A DNA stretch of 64,000 nt from Labyrinthula sp. Ha (GCA_015227615.1 JAALGZ010000026.1:124001-188000), one strand, 5' to 3'. Counted from the stretch's first letter, positions 1 through 13,126 are shown. The notes: generated by a model not told the origin, from the letters alone. Numbers and translations: made by a program.

Positions 1-2270
1 CAAACTTGTGGAAAACATGAAGAAAGACGCTGCACCGGAGTGGTCTCTTCTTCTTACAAAGGCAAAACTCAACATGTAATCCAGGAAATGTATATCCTAT
101 GACTGTTTTGATACCACCTTCGAGCCCTGGGCAAATGTTTTCGACCAAAAACTATAGATGCTCATAGACGAACTTATATCGCATCAACCAGACTTTTAGA
201 GACGGAAGTAGACACTTCATAAAAATATAGCTATTAAGAAGGATTATTTGCAAGAATGTTGAAAAGAACCTGGACTTTGGGATAATTCTAATTGGGTCCA
301 AAAAAATTGCGAATATGTTTCATATATTATTTTCTAAGTAGCACTTTTGTGACATATTATCCCTAAAAGTTTATTAAAGAAGACAAAGTAACCTTTAAGA
401 CTAACAAAGGCTAATGGTTTTCATACAGACTGCAACTCAGCATATGTAAAGATAAATGGGATGCTATGCACGCGAACTCATGATCACCGTGTCTGTTTAT
501 CGTAGTCTTTGAGGACATTTTTTCTAGCCTAGAAATATTGCATAAAAACATCCATCTTGATGATTAAGTTGATCAACTGCTAACTTCTGCGGATGACATG
601 ACTGCATTGTCTCAATATGAATATCAATCTAGTAGCTTCATCCAGCAGCTTGTAAAGCTTTCAGATGCAAATAATCTTCAATTCAACCCAAAAAACGACA
701 AGAACAATCAAGACATAAACAAACAATGATGATTGGCTCAATTCCATATAAAGTTATCGATAAGATCATCAAAATTAATTACTGTGAATATTTGGACTGT
801 CCTTAAAAGATAGTAATACAAGTGTCACAAAGGCTTCAAGCTTTGAAAACAAGATGAGAACCGATCAGGAGTAGGTGAAAGAGTGGTTATATACATCAGG
901 ATCTACATTATGAAACTCTCGAGGGAATCTTCGCCCAAAATATAACTGAAATTATTAAAAATCGAAGATGAACTATTTTTAAATATCTTAGAACCGTCTT
1001 TTCTTTTGGCGGGTTATCGATAAAGAATGTACTAAGTAAGATTCAATGAATGAAAGATATACTTGGGTATTATCATAGCCCAGCTAGATCCAGGTTCATA
1101 TAACAATATGTGAAACTCAATATTGCAAGGCCAATGGCTCTTGTCCTGTCTATCTACATTATATAGAACTAGGATATGGCGGATTCAATAAATATTCAAC
1201 TAAGACAACTTTCCGATCTAGTCAAGAAACACGTAGAGAACATCAACCACAAAAGGTTTTCAGGAAACGATCACACCCTTCAGGTTGATAAAATCGCAAA
1301 GGAAAGAATTAGAAGTACATCTAAGATAACACAAGGGATGACAAATACCTGGTGGTACAAAGAAATGACACCTTCAATCAAAACTTGCACATAACTAGAA
1401 GAGTAAGAACAACAGAAGTGCTCGTCGTATTGGAACTAGCACAACTCTTGCACGAGTCAACTATACAATCCCTGGGGCCCGAGATTTTAATTCCAAGGAG
1501 GTTAATCTGCCTAGATAATTTATCTAAAATGTGTAACAATCTTCTGGTACCCTTAAGAGCCAACTACGGCTTTATCAAGGAGAGGTCTGATAAGCCCATC
1601 CTATGAACATGGCTATGTAAACTGGATCCTAAACTCAAGAATCCCTGTCTCTCAAGAAATATATATGAAATACCTGCGACATGATCGTGCCCCATTACTG
1701 GTTCAAAATTTTGCATCAGAGCTGACAAAGGGTAAGAATAAGATGGCAACAAAGAGACAAAACACCTATAAAACATCTTCATTGAACGAAACAAACTAGG
1801 AAGATGCGGAGAACAGAGTCATAAACCCACATTCAACCTATGAAACATCTGTCTGAGCTCATAAGAAATAACAAAGCCTATCTTTAGGAAATCAATCACG
1901 TAACAGAATACAGGATTTAACAGGAAGAATAGGGAAGGCAGCTAGACAACTAAGCTCGTCGGAAAACACTTGAAATTTATACCTTTATCTCTCAATCGTC
2001 ATAAACCGCTTCGAAAACTTCAAATAAATCTACAAGTCGCACTTTCACTCTTCATACTCTTTTGTTATTCTTCTTTATTGTCTTGATTCTGGTCATTTGG
2101 GTTTGGAGATATAGGGAATCAATACTATGCGATCTTAGGCTACAGGGCCCTGATCTACTGGTATGTCTATACCGATCAAGGGAATATACAAATATTCGAA
2201 ACATGCCACGAGGAGTAATAGCACCGAACAAGATAGAACAGGAAGACAAGGACCAACCCGGTAGTTAATG
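1..2270 (+). mobile_element. Decayed non-LTR retrotransposon (LINE), 5' cut by window edge
   Basis: The plus strand carries scattered pieces of a LINE polyprotein. At 589-597 the reverse-transcriptase motif appears as Ala-Asp-Asp inside LLTSADDMTAL, followed within about 90 bases by a stretch ending NLQFNPKN, the usual spacing from the (F/Y)ADD box to the next RT block. An EYLDC stretch near 785-800 matches the FKYLG block that follows RT in LINEs. Near 1802-1822 an RCGEQSH stretch resembles the C-terminal cysteine/histidine motif of many LINEs. The longest open pieces are about 70-85 codons (1176-1394, 1352-1606), and stops and frame changes are frequent, so the copy is old and inactive. The 5' part lies outside the window. 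I could not find a clear poly-A tail, so the 3' limit is approximate. The clade cannot be given from these pieces. Confidence 0.6.
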
Positions 2271-5200
2271 GAATGGCTCATTGAAACATTATAGAGTAAT
2301 GATGTTGGTACTGAGTAAGACCTCCACTTCTTAGAGGTTGGGGTAAACCTCTTAATGGTAATTCCATGGAACCATTCTCAGTAAAAAAGTGTTTAGCTCA
2401 CTGATGACAAGGTTACGCTGAAGCCATTGGGAGCAATTACTGAAGAAGAGACATAATATCAAATCTAACCAGATTATAGATAGTTTGCAGTTCTATGGTT
2501 TTCGTGCTAAACTTTTACCCTTTAAATTAGAATCAAGAACCGCAATGAATACACTATGAAGTATTTCTTTGAGTACTAGTAGACTGTCGTTCAGTAATTA
2601 TGTACAAATGCAGTTCATTTCCATATCCACCATAAATATTGGCATATCGTTGTCAATGTGAAGCTAACTGGATCACTGTTATCGTTACTTTACCCCAGGT
2701 GCTAACTTAAACACCTTTTGGTATTTCACAATAATACTACTATATACTGAAAGGATTACAAGTATTCATAGCAACCTAATCAAACTCTTCACATTTCATA
2801 AGGACCAGTTCGCCCTTAGCTAAATTTGTTTTGTATAGTTCCGTCATATAAAAGAAAGTTTGGTTTCAATTCCGGGTGTTTTAAATCTTCCTTTTGAAAA
2901 CAGAGATGTTTCTGATCATATTTTTCGATTCTTAAGTTAGAGAGAAAAGGTTGTCCATGTTAGGAACTTGTTGGCAACCTTGTTAAATTTTCTTTACTTT
3001 GAAAACTAAGTGTTTTACTTAAAAAAGATGTGATACTTTATAGTGTTGTCATATATTGCAACTGTGCAATAATACACAGAAAAATAGTGACACAAAGAGT
3101 CTTGTCACGAAAACATTAGAGACTGAATCAGCGGTCGTAGTTACTTTATCAACAATTCAATGCAGGGACTATCGGATAACTTAATTAGAATTATTGCGTG
3201 GTACAGGTATCCCAATGTTCTTCTGTAGCTCGATTGTGTCTTATGGCAGCATGTTTGTTGTAGTGCAATATAAATATACACCACTGGCCATCAGAGGTCT
3301 CTTCTGGTAGCTTGGGAATTACCTGGGCCATCCTGCTTAACTTATAACACAAGTATCTAATCTGCCACTTCTTAACTAGGCGATAAGAAATAATTACTTT
3401 GGTAGTAAATGAATGGTTGTCTTATCTAGAGAGTCAACTCCATGCAACAATCGGTCTCTAGGAGGCATGATTTCTTGTTACTCCAAAATTAATTTTTGTG
3501 TATCGCGAAACAAGCCCAGAAATCCAACCTTGTGGGAAAATGAAGCAATCCACCCGCTGGTGTCCATCTTTAAAGCTTCAGAAGATTAAAAACTGCCGTA
3601 AGTGATACAAGTTGTTTACTGGGACCAATATAGCATTTCCAAGTCGTTGTCTCATATGCTGAATGGTTGCTATGTGTTATGCTTATTGCCTAGCCTTGTT
3701 TGCTTGACCCAAGTAAAATTTATGAGGTTTTCCATATGAAGTATTTTCTAGTTACCGAAAAAGTTGAAAGGGTAAAGGGTGGGAAGTGTTGTCTGGGTTG
3801 GATAAGGCTCACGAGGTTCTTTCAGCTGTTGTTCATGATTTCACCATTTTTGTTGTTCTTGGCTGGGGGATAGGGTCCATTTTGATTTTCTTTAGATGCT
3901 CGCTATATATGCTGTATATTTTCATTACCGGCGTGTGTCCCGTGTATTGCTCCATCAGTTCCATAATGATGCCGTACTTGTATCTCTGTTTCTCGGTCCT
4001 TTGCTTGTTGGTATCAGTCTTTCTCTGTTTCTTTTCTTCATCATGTCCTCCGCGTATTTCATGAACTTCTTCTACACCTCTACCCCTTAACTTGTATGTA
4101 GTGCAAAACACTTTACTAAAATTAAATTAATTTTGTGTCATTGTTTGACTAAAAGCTACAGGACCCTGTCGCCTCGCCCCTTAACTTCCGAGACTCCTTC
4201 AGTGAGCTCGTTGAGCAAGAATGTCACTACACCTTCAGTTTTGATAAGCAATTAAAAAACACTTTCCCTTCGCTAGAATGACTCTCATACTTTCCTGTAG
4301 TTTTTGGTGCCTAGCTGTATGTACTTCTTGCAACATAAACATGTTGACTGTTTCAGAAACAGGGAGACAGTAGTTGAGTTTGGCGGAAGTTACACCGCCA
4401 ACGTTGAAGTTCACTAGTATTAGCTTGCGCTTCAGTTAGCTCGTGACATCTGGTATTCCTTGAGGAGCTGTGAAAATCAATCTAAACTCAAAATTTTGAG
4501 GTTAATTTTTTCCTTGTGTCATTTTGAGTAGCTCAAATTTTGTTTTCTAGAAGTTTTCATAAACACAGTTTGATTCTTATATTTTTTCTCTGAAGAAAGT
4601 TCCTTGCATAGAACCTGAAAAGGCTTAAAAGGAATTATTTACATTTTGTTCTTCTAAAATAATGCCATAAGGTAGCAAACTCATAATTAACACAGGAAAT
4701 GAGTTCCCCATGAGTTTCCATAATAATTATAAGACAAGTCGCATAAAGTGCTATATGTTTATATTTTCATTCAAGATTATATTTTCTTATAGCGGATGAA
4801 TTTGTCCTAATAAGGGAGAAGGATGTTTTAAGGCCACATGATAAAACCCTTATTGTTAAAAGGTGAATGCAAGCGAGTCTATTGCGCGGGGGGAATATTT
4901 TGTATTTCACTATATGGGACTGAAATTTCAATAAATATTATATGTTCTGAATAAACACTGAGAAGAATAAAGGGACTTCATTACCATATCTTCTGCAAGT
5001 AGGAGTATAATATTCTTGGTGCTGCTACACGTGATGTTGAATGATTTCATTTTCTCAGCTATCTTCCTCTGGCGAAATATGTTCTCAAGGAAACCATTGC
5101 TGACCATGAGATAGGGAACGCTATTTGAGCACCAAAAAGATGTATGCCATAGCGAGCTGCAGATACCTTGTACTACTGCACTGTCATTATCGATCTCACT

Positions 5201-7217
5201 TGCCGTCCATGTGCCTATGCATATCCTTGGCTGCAGTATCCATATTAACTGCCTGCTATACGTGAAAAGTTATAGTAAATATACTCAACGAAGACTCTCT
5301 ATAGTTTTAGAACAAAACTCAATATGTTTCTTCATGTTACAAGAATGTCTCGAAAAACTTGTTTGCTGTCGGTATTGTGTTGACAAGCAAACTTCTCTTT
5401 CTGGAATGTATTAGTTAACTAGATAAAGAAGAAATAAGGGAAGTTTATATGGGGTTGAATAGCTTATGGATAGTATCAAAATAAGGTTTTAATTTAATGA
5501 GGTGACGATACTTAGAAAGCTTGGTCATGCTTTCTTTCTTTTTGCACATCTTTTGCTTAGTGATGTCAGCCAGAATCTGAAGAACACCAGTTCTCCGGAA
5601 TCTGGATCTGTAATTTAAACAATTTTCTAATTCTTAATGTTAAAGCGAAAATAGACCCAATTAACAAGTTTCCTGGTTTTCTAGATTTATTCATGTTTCA
5701 AACCTTCTTGGCAAAGCATTTCGCTAAACTCATTAAGAAAACGAGCGACAGTGAAGAAACAAACATTTAAAATGTTTTCGCAGCCTTTTTCTTCGAATAA
5801 AACAAATGATCTGAAAATGTTTTTTCTCCAAGGAAAAGACAAACTCATACTCGAAAGATCATGCAACAATTAACTAAATCGGAAAAATTCTCAAAAATCT
5901 TTACATGATCTTAGCATTACGCAGAATCTTGATAATCAATCGAAGATAGAGTACTTAGGGTGGAGGGGGTTGAGAGATAAAGCTTTGAAAAACTCTAGAT
6001 CAAGGTTTGATGTTCACACCCCTACTTAAGATTTCCTCTGTTCGTGTTGCTAGAGTTATTTTTGACGTTTACTCTTTGGAAAACAACTTGTAATTTTTTA
6101 GCCTCTTGGTTAAAATATTCTTTGCACGAAATAAACCCTCTCCTAACACTTTAAGAACATGTGGTGAAGATGACATTCATCTTTCTAATTATCTCTGTGA
6201 ATTCTCTCTGGCCAGATGAAATAGACATATGTGCTCATGACGTATCCAATAACTTTCTCAGGTATCATAATGAAGAACGAACTCTATTAAAAAATAAGTT
6301 CGTTAGTCCAAAATTTGTGCTGGTCACGAGAATTCCGTAAGTTTACATGTAGCTCTATTAATCTGTTTCTCCAAAGTTCTTGAACCTAGGAGTAGTTTTT
6401 TCAGTTCTTCTCATGGAGTCTAATAACTTTCCTTTTCTTGAGTTATGAAAGATGCCTATTATCTCTTATGTTGAAATAGCACCAATTAGAGATGTCACAA
6501 AGAGCACAGTTGAGTCTACTTCTTTTAAAGGCTTAATCATGGGGAAGGGATAATAATTATTCCCAAAGATGACATTTATTCTTTGGTAAAAAGTAGAGTC
6601 AAGAGACATTGTTCACATCCCGCTCTTTCCTTAGTATGTTCAGTAATTATAGTATCATTCAAGTAAATCTTGGAGCAGTGTAGTTCCATTGTGAGTTTAG
6701 ATTAAAATCTCTTTCTTGGGTTTTAATGCAATAGGGTATAAACCTCGAGGTTCTACCAGTGAAAGGTTCTCTTGAACTCTGGTGAAGAAATGTCATTGAG
6801 AAGGGGCACTTTGAGTACCCTTGCGTTCCTTTATATATTCGCTTTAAACAGGTGATCCATAGTAACCATGATTTCAAGAATCGTTGCTAATTTGAAGAGT
6901 GAAATCACGGTATGCTGAACTGGCGCGTTGTTCTTCAGCTCTTTACACATATGTGAGCAGGATTTTCTGATTATATAAGCCTAACAAGGTACCTTAGAAA
7001 AAAATTCGTATGTCAAGGACACTTTTATACCTGCCCCACATCAAGTATCTACACTAAGCCAAAGCATGTTTTTTTTTGGAACAGTACCTTTGATTAATTT
7101 CTTTAAATACTTAGCAGATGACTTCAATCCAAAAGCAAGATATTTAAACGAAAACGCTTTGACCAGGTAACTTGGAGATATGGTAAGATCATGATCATAA
7201 CTAAACAACTCTACATT
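2271..7217. other. Intergenic, no gene recognised
   Basis: About 5 kb of AT-rich sequence without a convincing gene. The longest open frames (two overlapping frames of about 92 codons at 3786-4111 on opposite strands) look like products of a pyrimidine-skewed stretch rather than genes. A small imperfect inverted repeat (TTAGAGGTT / AAACCTCTTAA) lies near 2330-2355. Confidence 0.6.
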
Positions 7218-8379
7218 TTAATTCGGTACTTGAACCAGAGTGTTCTTGTCCGAAGGTTTGGCGCCATTTTCAAAAGTGTTATTAGAATCAGCAACAAACT
7301 CTTCACCAGAACTCTTGCTCCTTATCAGCTTTGCCTTGTGTTTCAAAGATGAAGACATTTCACTCATTTTCCCACCAAATCTCAAACTTTGCCTCTTCAC
7401 ACTACCTGCGAATTCCTTACCTCTCTTATTCGTAACTTCAGCAGCAGCTTTTGTCTTTTCCTTACTGGAGTCAAAACACGAGCTAGTATACACTCTCAAA
7501 ACAGCCCAACATGAGGCCGCTTTATCTTTAAACTTATCCATAGGTCCATCCTGTGCATACGGATCTAAGAAATGAGAACCTTCAGAGAAACATTACCTGC
7601 ATTTAGTCTGCTTAGAGTCTTGTTCATATTTTTATTCGTATTACCTAGTGCATAAGCATCATTCAAATCCATAACAGATGCTCTAGGTGCTTTAATTCCT
7701 TGCTCATGAAAGGCCTCAGCCAAAGTAAGTATTACATCTTGAACTCCTTCTCCACTCTTTGCAGAAACGTTAGGAAATAAGAAATCTTTATTCAGATTCT
7801 CCTCTTCAAAAAAGGACTCTGCTTGCTTTGACTGAATTGGAAGTGGAGCGATATTACTTAAGTCATGTTTCATACCAACTAGGCACATAATTAACGTTCC
7901 TTCTTTCTTAATTCCTTGAACAAATTTAATCCATTCTTGAGCCTCCTGGAAAGATGCCGTTGATGACGCATCATAACAAACAACACAGGCTTGAGCAAAC
8001 TGTAAATACTAAAAATTATAAATAAGTTTTCAGGTACCATCGGTAAAAGTGATTTGCACCATTCTTCACCGGAAACATCCCAAATTTCAAAATTATAAAC
8101 TTCCTCGTCATCATCTTCTCCTATTGCAACTCCTTGGGAGGAAAATTTAGCTCCTATTGTAGGCTGAATGTGTTCTGAAAACTTATTTTGAATCAACTGA
8201 GTGACCCAAGAAGATTTTCCAGCACCTGTTGGCCCAACGACTACAAGCTTCACTTTACTAACATTGTCATCGTTGTCTAAAACTTCTTCTTCAATTTGTT
8301 TTGTGAATTGCTTAACTAACTCGTTCTTAATTTCATCAGGATTGCCTAACTGGCGTAATCTATCTTGGTCTGAAGCCAT
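7218..8379 (-). CDS. Rab-like small GTPase with long basic C-terminal tail
   Basis: Three exons: 8379-8038, 8008-7597 and 7564-7218, giving about 366 residues. After a 44-residue N-terminal extension the G domain shows the P-loop GPTGAGKS (49-56), a switch I Thr in QPTIG (about 74), the G3 motif WDVSGEE (100-106), a G4-like GMKHD (159-163) and the G5 motif SAKSG (196-200). The fold and spacing are those of Rab proteins. Two key positions differ: Glu replaces the catalytic Gln after DxxG, and Met replaces Asn of NKxD. The tail after the G domain runs about 150 residues, is rich in Ser and Lys, and has no C-terminal cysteines, so the usual Rab geranylgeranyl anchor is missing. Splicing out 29 and 32 nt restores the reading frame exactly where the Rab fold requires it. 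Start chosen at MASDQ, the first ATG of the open frame. The exact cargo or membrane is unknown. Confidence 0.85.
7565..7596 (-). other. Intron of 32 nt in the Rab-like gene
   Basis: Begins GTAATG and ends TTTCTTAG on the minus strand, phase 1. A CTCAT branch-point-like motif places its A nine bases from the 3' end. Removal joins RLNA to DPYAQDGPMDKF in frame. Confidence 0.8.
8009..8037 (-). other. Intron of 29 nt in the Rab-like gene
   Basis: Begins GTACCTG and ends TTTTTAG on the minus strand, phase 0 after the Met codon of LLPM. Removing it joins LLPM to YLQFAQACVVCYDAS, the expected beta-5 region of a Rab domain; retaining it shifts the frame. Confidence 0.88.
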
Positions 8380-11305
8380 GGGAGTTGTAATACGAAGACT
8401 TCTTTTCTTTTCGCTCCTTTTTGCACGGGGAGATTTTTACTTTTGGGATGGACGATTCGGTCACTTCTTCAATGGCAGATCATTCATTTTGGGCAATATA
8501 TGGATGCTAGAAAAACACTCTTTGGAGAACATACATGAGTTTAGGCGCCGAACTGAGGGGTTCCCAAAACCTGCACACCATTATCACCTCGAAACAACAT
8601 TGGTTTTTGGAATTAAAATAGATGGTATTACAAAAAAAAAGAGTACTTCAGAACCAATACTTTAGATCCCTTCACCAATGATGATACTGATTCAAGATGC
8701 TTGAACGAAATGGTCAATAGACTCAAAAAGAGAAACAAAACTTGTAGAACCAATCCAAATAATTTACGGCTACAATGTAGATAGTATTTTCTTTTCTTAC
8801 TGATATTTATGACTATTATGGATATACCGCACAATTTGAAGTGTACACCTGGAAATGTGATGGAAACAGGTTTCGTAAATACCCAGAAAATGAACTATAA
8901 TTAGACTTTAAAAACACCCAGTAACTTAAACCAAAATTCAGACGAAAAGTAAATTATAATAAAATAAATATATAAGAGATGATCTGCTTCTGTTAGAACC
9001 CATCTCAACCAGTAAAAATCCCAGAAAAAGGTACAGCTATTAAAGAAAAGGAGAAGCAGAAAGTGGAAAACAAAGTAGAGAAAGGGTCCAAACACAAAAT
9101 CGGAACCCAGATCCGCTATATTCAATAAGTTTATCAAGGTTTGTGAAATCTTGTGGATGGAATTTTTACCAATGAAAGGATTGAAAATTATTGTATTTTC
9201 GGTCCTGCAATACACTTTGACTTCTTCCGCACAACAGCAAACGACGAGTAAACTTTGACACACAAGAGCAAGAGTTCAGTTCCAGGAAAAGCTTAGATTC
9301 TCTTTGACGCATCTGAATAGTTTAATCATCTTTCTTTGCCTCACCTACTCTCCAACTTTGAGAAGTAGAATACATTAAACGTGAACAGAGAATTAAAATG
9401 TAGCAAACACTGCTAACTTTTGTAATATTGAAGGCGGACATAGTGAACCTCTTCAACTGGGCGGAAATACAGAAATGTAATGGAAGTACATACTTATGGT
9501 AAAGAAGAGCCCGTATCAAAGCTTAAGTATTAAAAAATAACGAAAAGTACACACTTTGCTTGAACCTCGAATAAACAGTTATATGAATGAGACAGAGATG
9601 ATATCCTGTCAATATCTAAGCAAGAATTCTTAATCGGCGAGGTTATTTTTATTACTAAGTTAAAAAATACTCGACATTTATTTGGGCAAAGCAATTTTCA
9701 GAAAATGTAGTCTCTCATATTTCGTCTGAATCAGCGATGCTCAGAATTTCAATTTCCCTATACTTCGCCGAAATTAGCATTGAGCAAAATGGCCATTTCC
9801 AGCATTACAGCAAAATTTAGGGTTGGATCAGAACAAAGTGAGCTTGGTAACTAAGTATCAAATGAGCAATAAAAGTTAAAAACTTGTTGTTAAAGTGTCT
9901 TCTTCTACTTATTTAATGGAAACACATCTACTTCTGTTTTTAATCAAACTTAATTCTTGAAGTTTGAGTTGGCGTACCCGTTTAAAACTGGCTGCAATGA
10001 CTGAACCCACGCTCTTGTCTCAGCCCTAAGTGAAGATTAAGATAGATTTACATCCTTCCCCATAATTTAAGCATAGGTACGTTTAAATATGTGGAAAGGT
10101 TAATAAGTAGAGCTTTAACGTAAGGAAATGAGAATTCTAAGAGCATTAATTTTGAACACCGGAATTAACAAGACTTGGACTTGTATTGAAACCAGTTAAA
10201 ATGATTAAACTCAAGTGTTCTTGACGAAGCACAAGACATATTAGTGCCGTTGGAAAACTTTTTCTTCATAGCCTTTTTCTTAATAAATTGTATGTTCATC
10301 ACTTTCTTGTTTTCGGATATAGTGTATCCTGATGCCTTTCTCCATCGAAATAAAATAATAACCTAAATCTCCAAACTCATTTGAAAGAACTCATCCTGAT
10401 CCTTTTCTTGTCTCTTAAAAAGTAAATCCCGACTCCTTTCGTTGTTTGCTCAATATGCCTATCAGCATCTCATTCTTTTCTTGATATAAAATACTTTTCG
10501 TAGTTCCTTCAACGAGTACATCAGGATTGGTTTCTTCATCTGTGAAAAATTTTCATCTTCGTCTCGTTGCTTCTTTAAAATCCGTTGTCATTAGATTAAC
10601 TGGTTCTTGAGCTTGTGAACTTTTTTTGGGGCAAGTGCTCTGGCCAATCACTAGAGGGGAGTGTGTGACTTCGGAGTCAAAAAAACAAATTCTGAATGCT
10701 CAACGAAGAGAACAAATAGAATATTAGACTAAGTATTTGGGTTAGCGGTTCTATTGCACCTATTTCGCATTACTAGTTATGATCAAATTGTGACCGGCAA
10801 AATATCTTCAAGGTAAGATATGCAATGACTCTGCAAGAGTCAGTAGATCATCAAGAAAAACATTATCGAGAAGCAAAATCTGTCTGAAATGGCTACTACA
10901 AAAAACAGTCTTAATAAATTTAAATCATCAACAATCCTTACTAATGTTTTGACTGAAGAAGAAGCAAAATTTAGAAATTGGGTAAGAGAGCTAGATGACT
11001 TCCAAATTGTAGCCTAGATGCGAATGGGTTCCATCACAATGTTCAACCTGTAGTAAAGTTGAAATATCATCAAAATGAAAGCTTCTACGCAGAATCATTA
11101 AAAAAAATAACTTAAATGACCCTAAAGGAGGCTCCAATACCTTTGAACTTATGAATCCAATAAAACGAGGACTTTTTAGCTCCTAATCCACATGTTCTCT
11201 CTTTACTAAGTTGCGAAAGCCGTATGAGCTTTGTCTAAAGTATATTAATTAATATTTAACTTATACCAACCTGGGTTCAACCTTTCAACTAGCCCATGTC
11301 CTAAT
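8380..11305. other. Intergenic, no gene recognised
   Basis: AT-rich sequence with only short open frames (up to 120 codons at 8901-9263, minus, hydrophobic and of low complexity). Nothing here matches a family I recognise. Confidence 0.6.
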
Positions 11306-12991
11306 TCAAATTGGCCTTGGGTCATGATTACGATGCAGAGAGTGAATTATGAGACTACATTTAGAGCAAAGCCTAAGCCCACAAGATAATCTTGTTTTGC
11401 TATTGGCAGTACAAAATATTTCAGCTGGTTGGATTAAGCACTCTTCACATAAAATCAAAGCTACTTTTGTAACCTTTTTCTTTTCATTTTCTCTCCTTTC
11501 TAATCTACACTGGCTAGAGGTTACATTCTCAAGAATTGAGAAAACAAAATTAAAGCTCCAAGCCTTAATAATACTCGCTTCATCCTCTTTTCCCAGTCCG
11601 TCGCCATCAAATGTTTCCTTTTCGTCTATTGAAGAAGACATCTTTGCCATGACAGGAGGTTTTAAGGGCACAGACATCAAACTAAGCTCAGTACTCGTAC
11701 TCTCTATAGACTTGCAATGAGAACCCACTACTTGTAACTGAGAGAGCACTTTTTTTCCTGTACAGGTTGAAACTGATTCTTTTAATGTACAATTAGTAAA
11801 CTTCTGACTTGTTTTCAAGATTTGTTCTGTGATTTGGTTTATGGCATTTTTGACAAACATTTCAAAACATTTTTCAGCTCTTCTTGTATTCTTGTAATAT
11901 TTGGTTTGTTGATTCTTACGTTTACGACGCGCAAGAAAAAGTTTGATTCTATCAGATGCAACTTCCTTTAGGATTCTTTCATCCTTTAGTCTTTCTATAG
12001 TTCGAACTGCAAAAGTTTTCCTAAAGTTTTTTTGAATCAATAATGAAGCGTTCTCTACTACTTCATTATGTTTTCTAATCACTTCTTTTAATCTTTGCTG
12101 CCGTTTTCGCTTTTTAGAGAGACATCTTTTTGAGAAACCACAGATTATATTTGATGCTTCATCTTGTCTTTTCCTTATGCAAACACTTGTATAAACAAAA
12201 ACAAAAAACTTCATTAAGACCTCTTTAGCATTGCTTAGTTTCAAGCATCTATTCTTACAAAACTTTACTTTCCTTCTAAGACAAAGTAATTCCAAAATCT
12301 TCATCGCTCTGCGAACTTTTTTTTTCTTTGATCTAAGCGTTAACTCTCTTAATCGGCGCTTGATTAAGATAAGTGCATGCTTTCTTAATTTGACAAAGTT
12401 AAGCCATTTTGTAAAGGTAACAAAGAGGCGGAGAAACCTAGTAAAACTAGCAACTGCATTAATTGGATGTTTAAGTGTTCGCCATGCTCTTCCTAAATCT
12501 AATCGGAGTCTTACTCTTTCTAAATTAGAAATTCCCATTACCAGTAACTTTCTTCTTGCCCTTTGACAAAAAGTTGACAAAAATTTTTCCACTGCTTCAA
12601 GATCAAGAACTTTATCTTTTTGAATTGGTAATTTTTGAAGAATTTTCACTTTAATATTCTTGAGAAATATATCCCCCAACAAATCATACTCGAGTTGAAT
12701 TGTTCTTCCATGAAATGTCCTGTTTCGTAGTAAGGTTTTAATTTCTTTCTTCAGAGACACTAATCTACAATGTAGAGTAGTTCCCAAGAAGAAAATTCTA
12801 GGTTTTTTCTTCGTCTCTAGCAAGTAAGTAGCTGGAATAAGAGTGCAATTTTCTTTTTTTAGCATAAACTTTTCCATTCGTTTGTAACACTGGTTTCCAT
12901 AACGAAAATTTTCCATATATTTAGTCTCTGGCAAGTTGTAGGAAAGAATGAGTGGAAGTTTAACCGGAGAAGGATTCATTTTCATTGACAT
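11306..12991 (-). CDS. Very basic IQ-motif protein with C-terminal B-box zinc finger
   Basis: Single open frame of 561 residues, start MSMKMNPS, stop TGA. About the first 400 residues are extremely rich in Lys and Arg and predicted helical. A clear IQ motif (LIQKNFRKTFAVR, fitting IQxxxRxxxxxxR) lies in the middle third, followed by a second basic helical stretch (FLARRKRK), so calmodulin or centrin-like light chains are likely ligands. The last about 45 residues form a B-box-type zinc-binding pattern: CEEC, then FC, then LCSKC, then paired His in HSLHRNHD. No RING or TRIM coiled coil is visible, so it is not a standard TRIM protein. IQ-rich basic proteins of this kind are often cytoskeletal or basal-body components, but that is inference. 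It lies 135 bp downstream of another minus-strand gene. No intron is needed. Confidence 0.75.
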   Translation of the reverse strand: MSMKMNPSPVKLPLILSYNLPETKYMENFRYGNQCYKRMEKFMLKKENCTLIPATYLLETKKKPRIFFLGTTLHCRLVSLKKEIKTLLRNRTFHGRTIQLEYDLLGDIFLKNIKVKILQKLPIQKDKVLDLEAVEKFLSTFCQRARRKLLVMGISNLERVRLRLDLGRAWRTLKHPINAVASFTRFLRLFVTFTKWLNFVKLRKHALILIKRRLRELTLRSKKKKVRRAMKILELLCLRRKVKFCKNRCLKLSNAKEVLMKFFVFVYTSVCIRKRQDEASNIICGFSKRCLSKKRKRQQRLKEVIRKHNEVVENASLLIQKNFRKTFAVRTIERLKDERILKEVASDRIKLFLARRKRKNQQTKYYKNTRRAEKCFEMFVKNAINQITEQILKTSQKFTNCTLKESVSTCTGKKVLSQLQVVGSHCKSIESTSTELSLMSVPLKPPVMAKMSSSIDEKETFDGDGLGKEDEASIIKAWSFNFVFSILENVTSSQCRLERRENEKKKVTKVALILCEECLIQPAEIFCTANSKTRLSCGLRLCSKCSLIIHSLHRNHDPRPI

Positions 12992-13126
12992 GATGGCCGC
13001 ATTCTGAGCTAAGATTAAACAATTAAATAAATGGTCAAGCTTGACTTCTTCTATACAAATAAATATTTTCTTCCCTAAGTAAATAATCTATATCTAGCTT
13101 AAGCTATTTCTATGTTCAATTTCTAT

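Noticed and set aside
3786-4111. Two overlapping 92-codon frames on opposite strands
   Set aside because: They arise from a pyrimidine-skewed stretch; the products are low-complexity with no family resemblance.
6540-6880. Possible Ty3-like reverse transcriptase fossil on the minus strand
   Set aside because: A short stretch resembles the tyrosine-x-Asp-Asp neighbourhood of Ty3-type elements, but no other domain, LTR or primer-binding site could be supported nearby; too weak to annotate.
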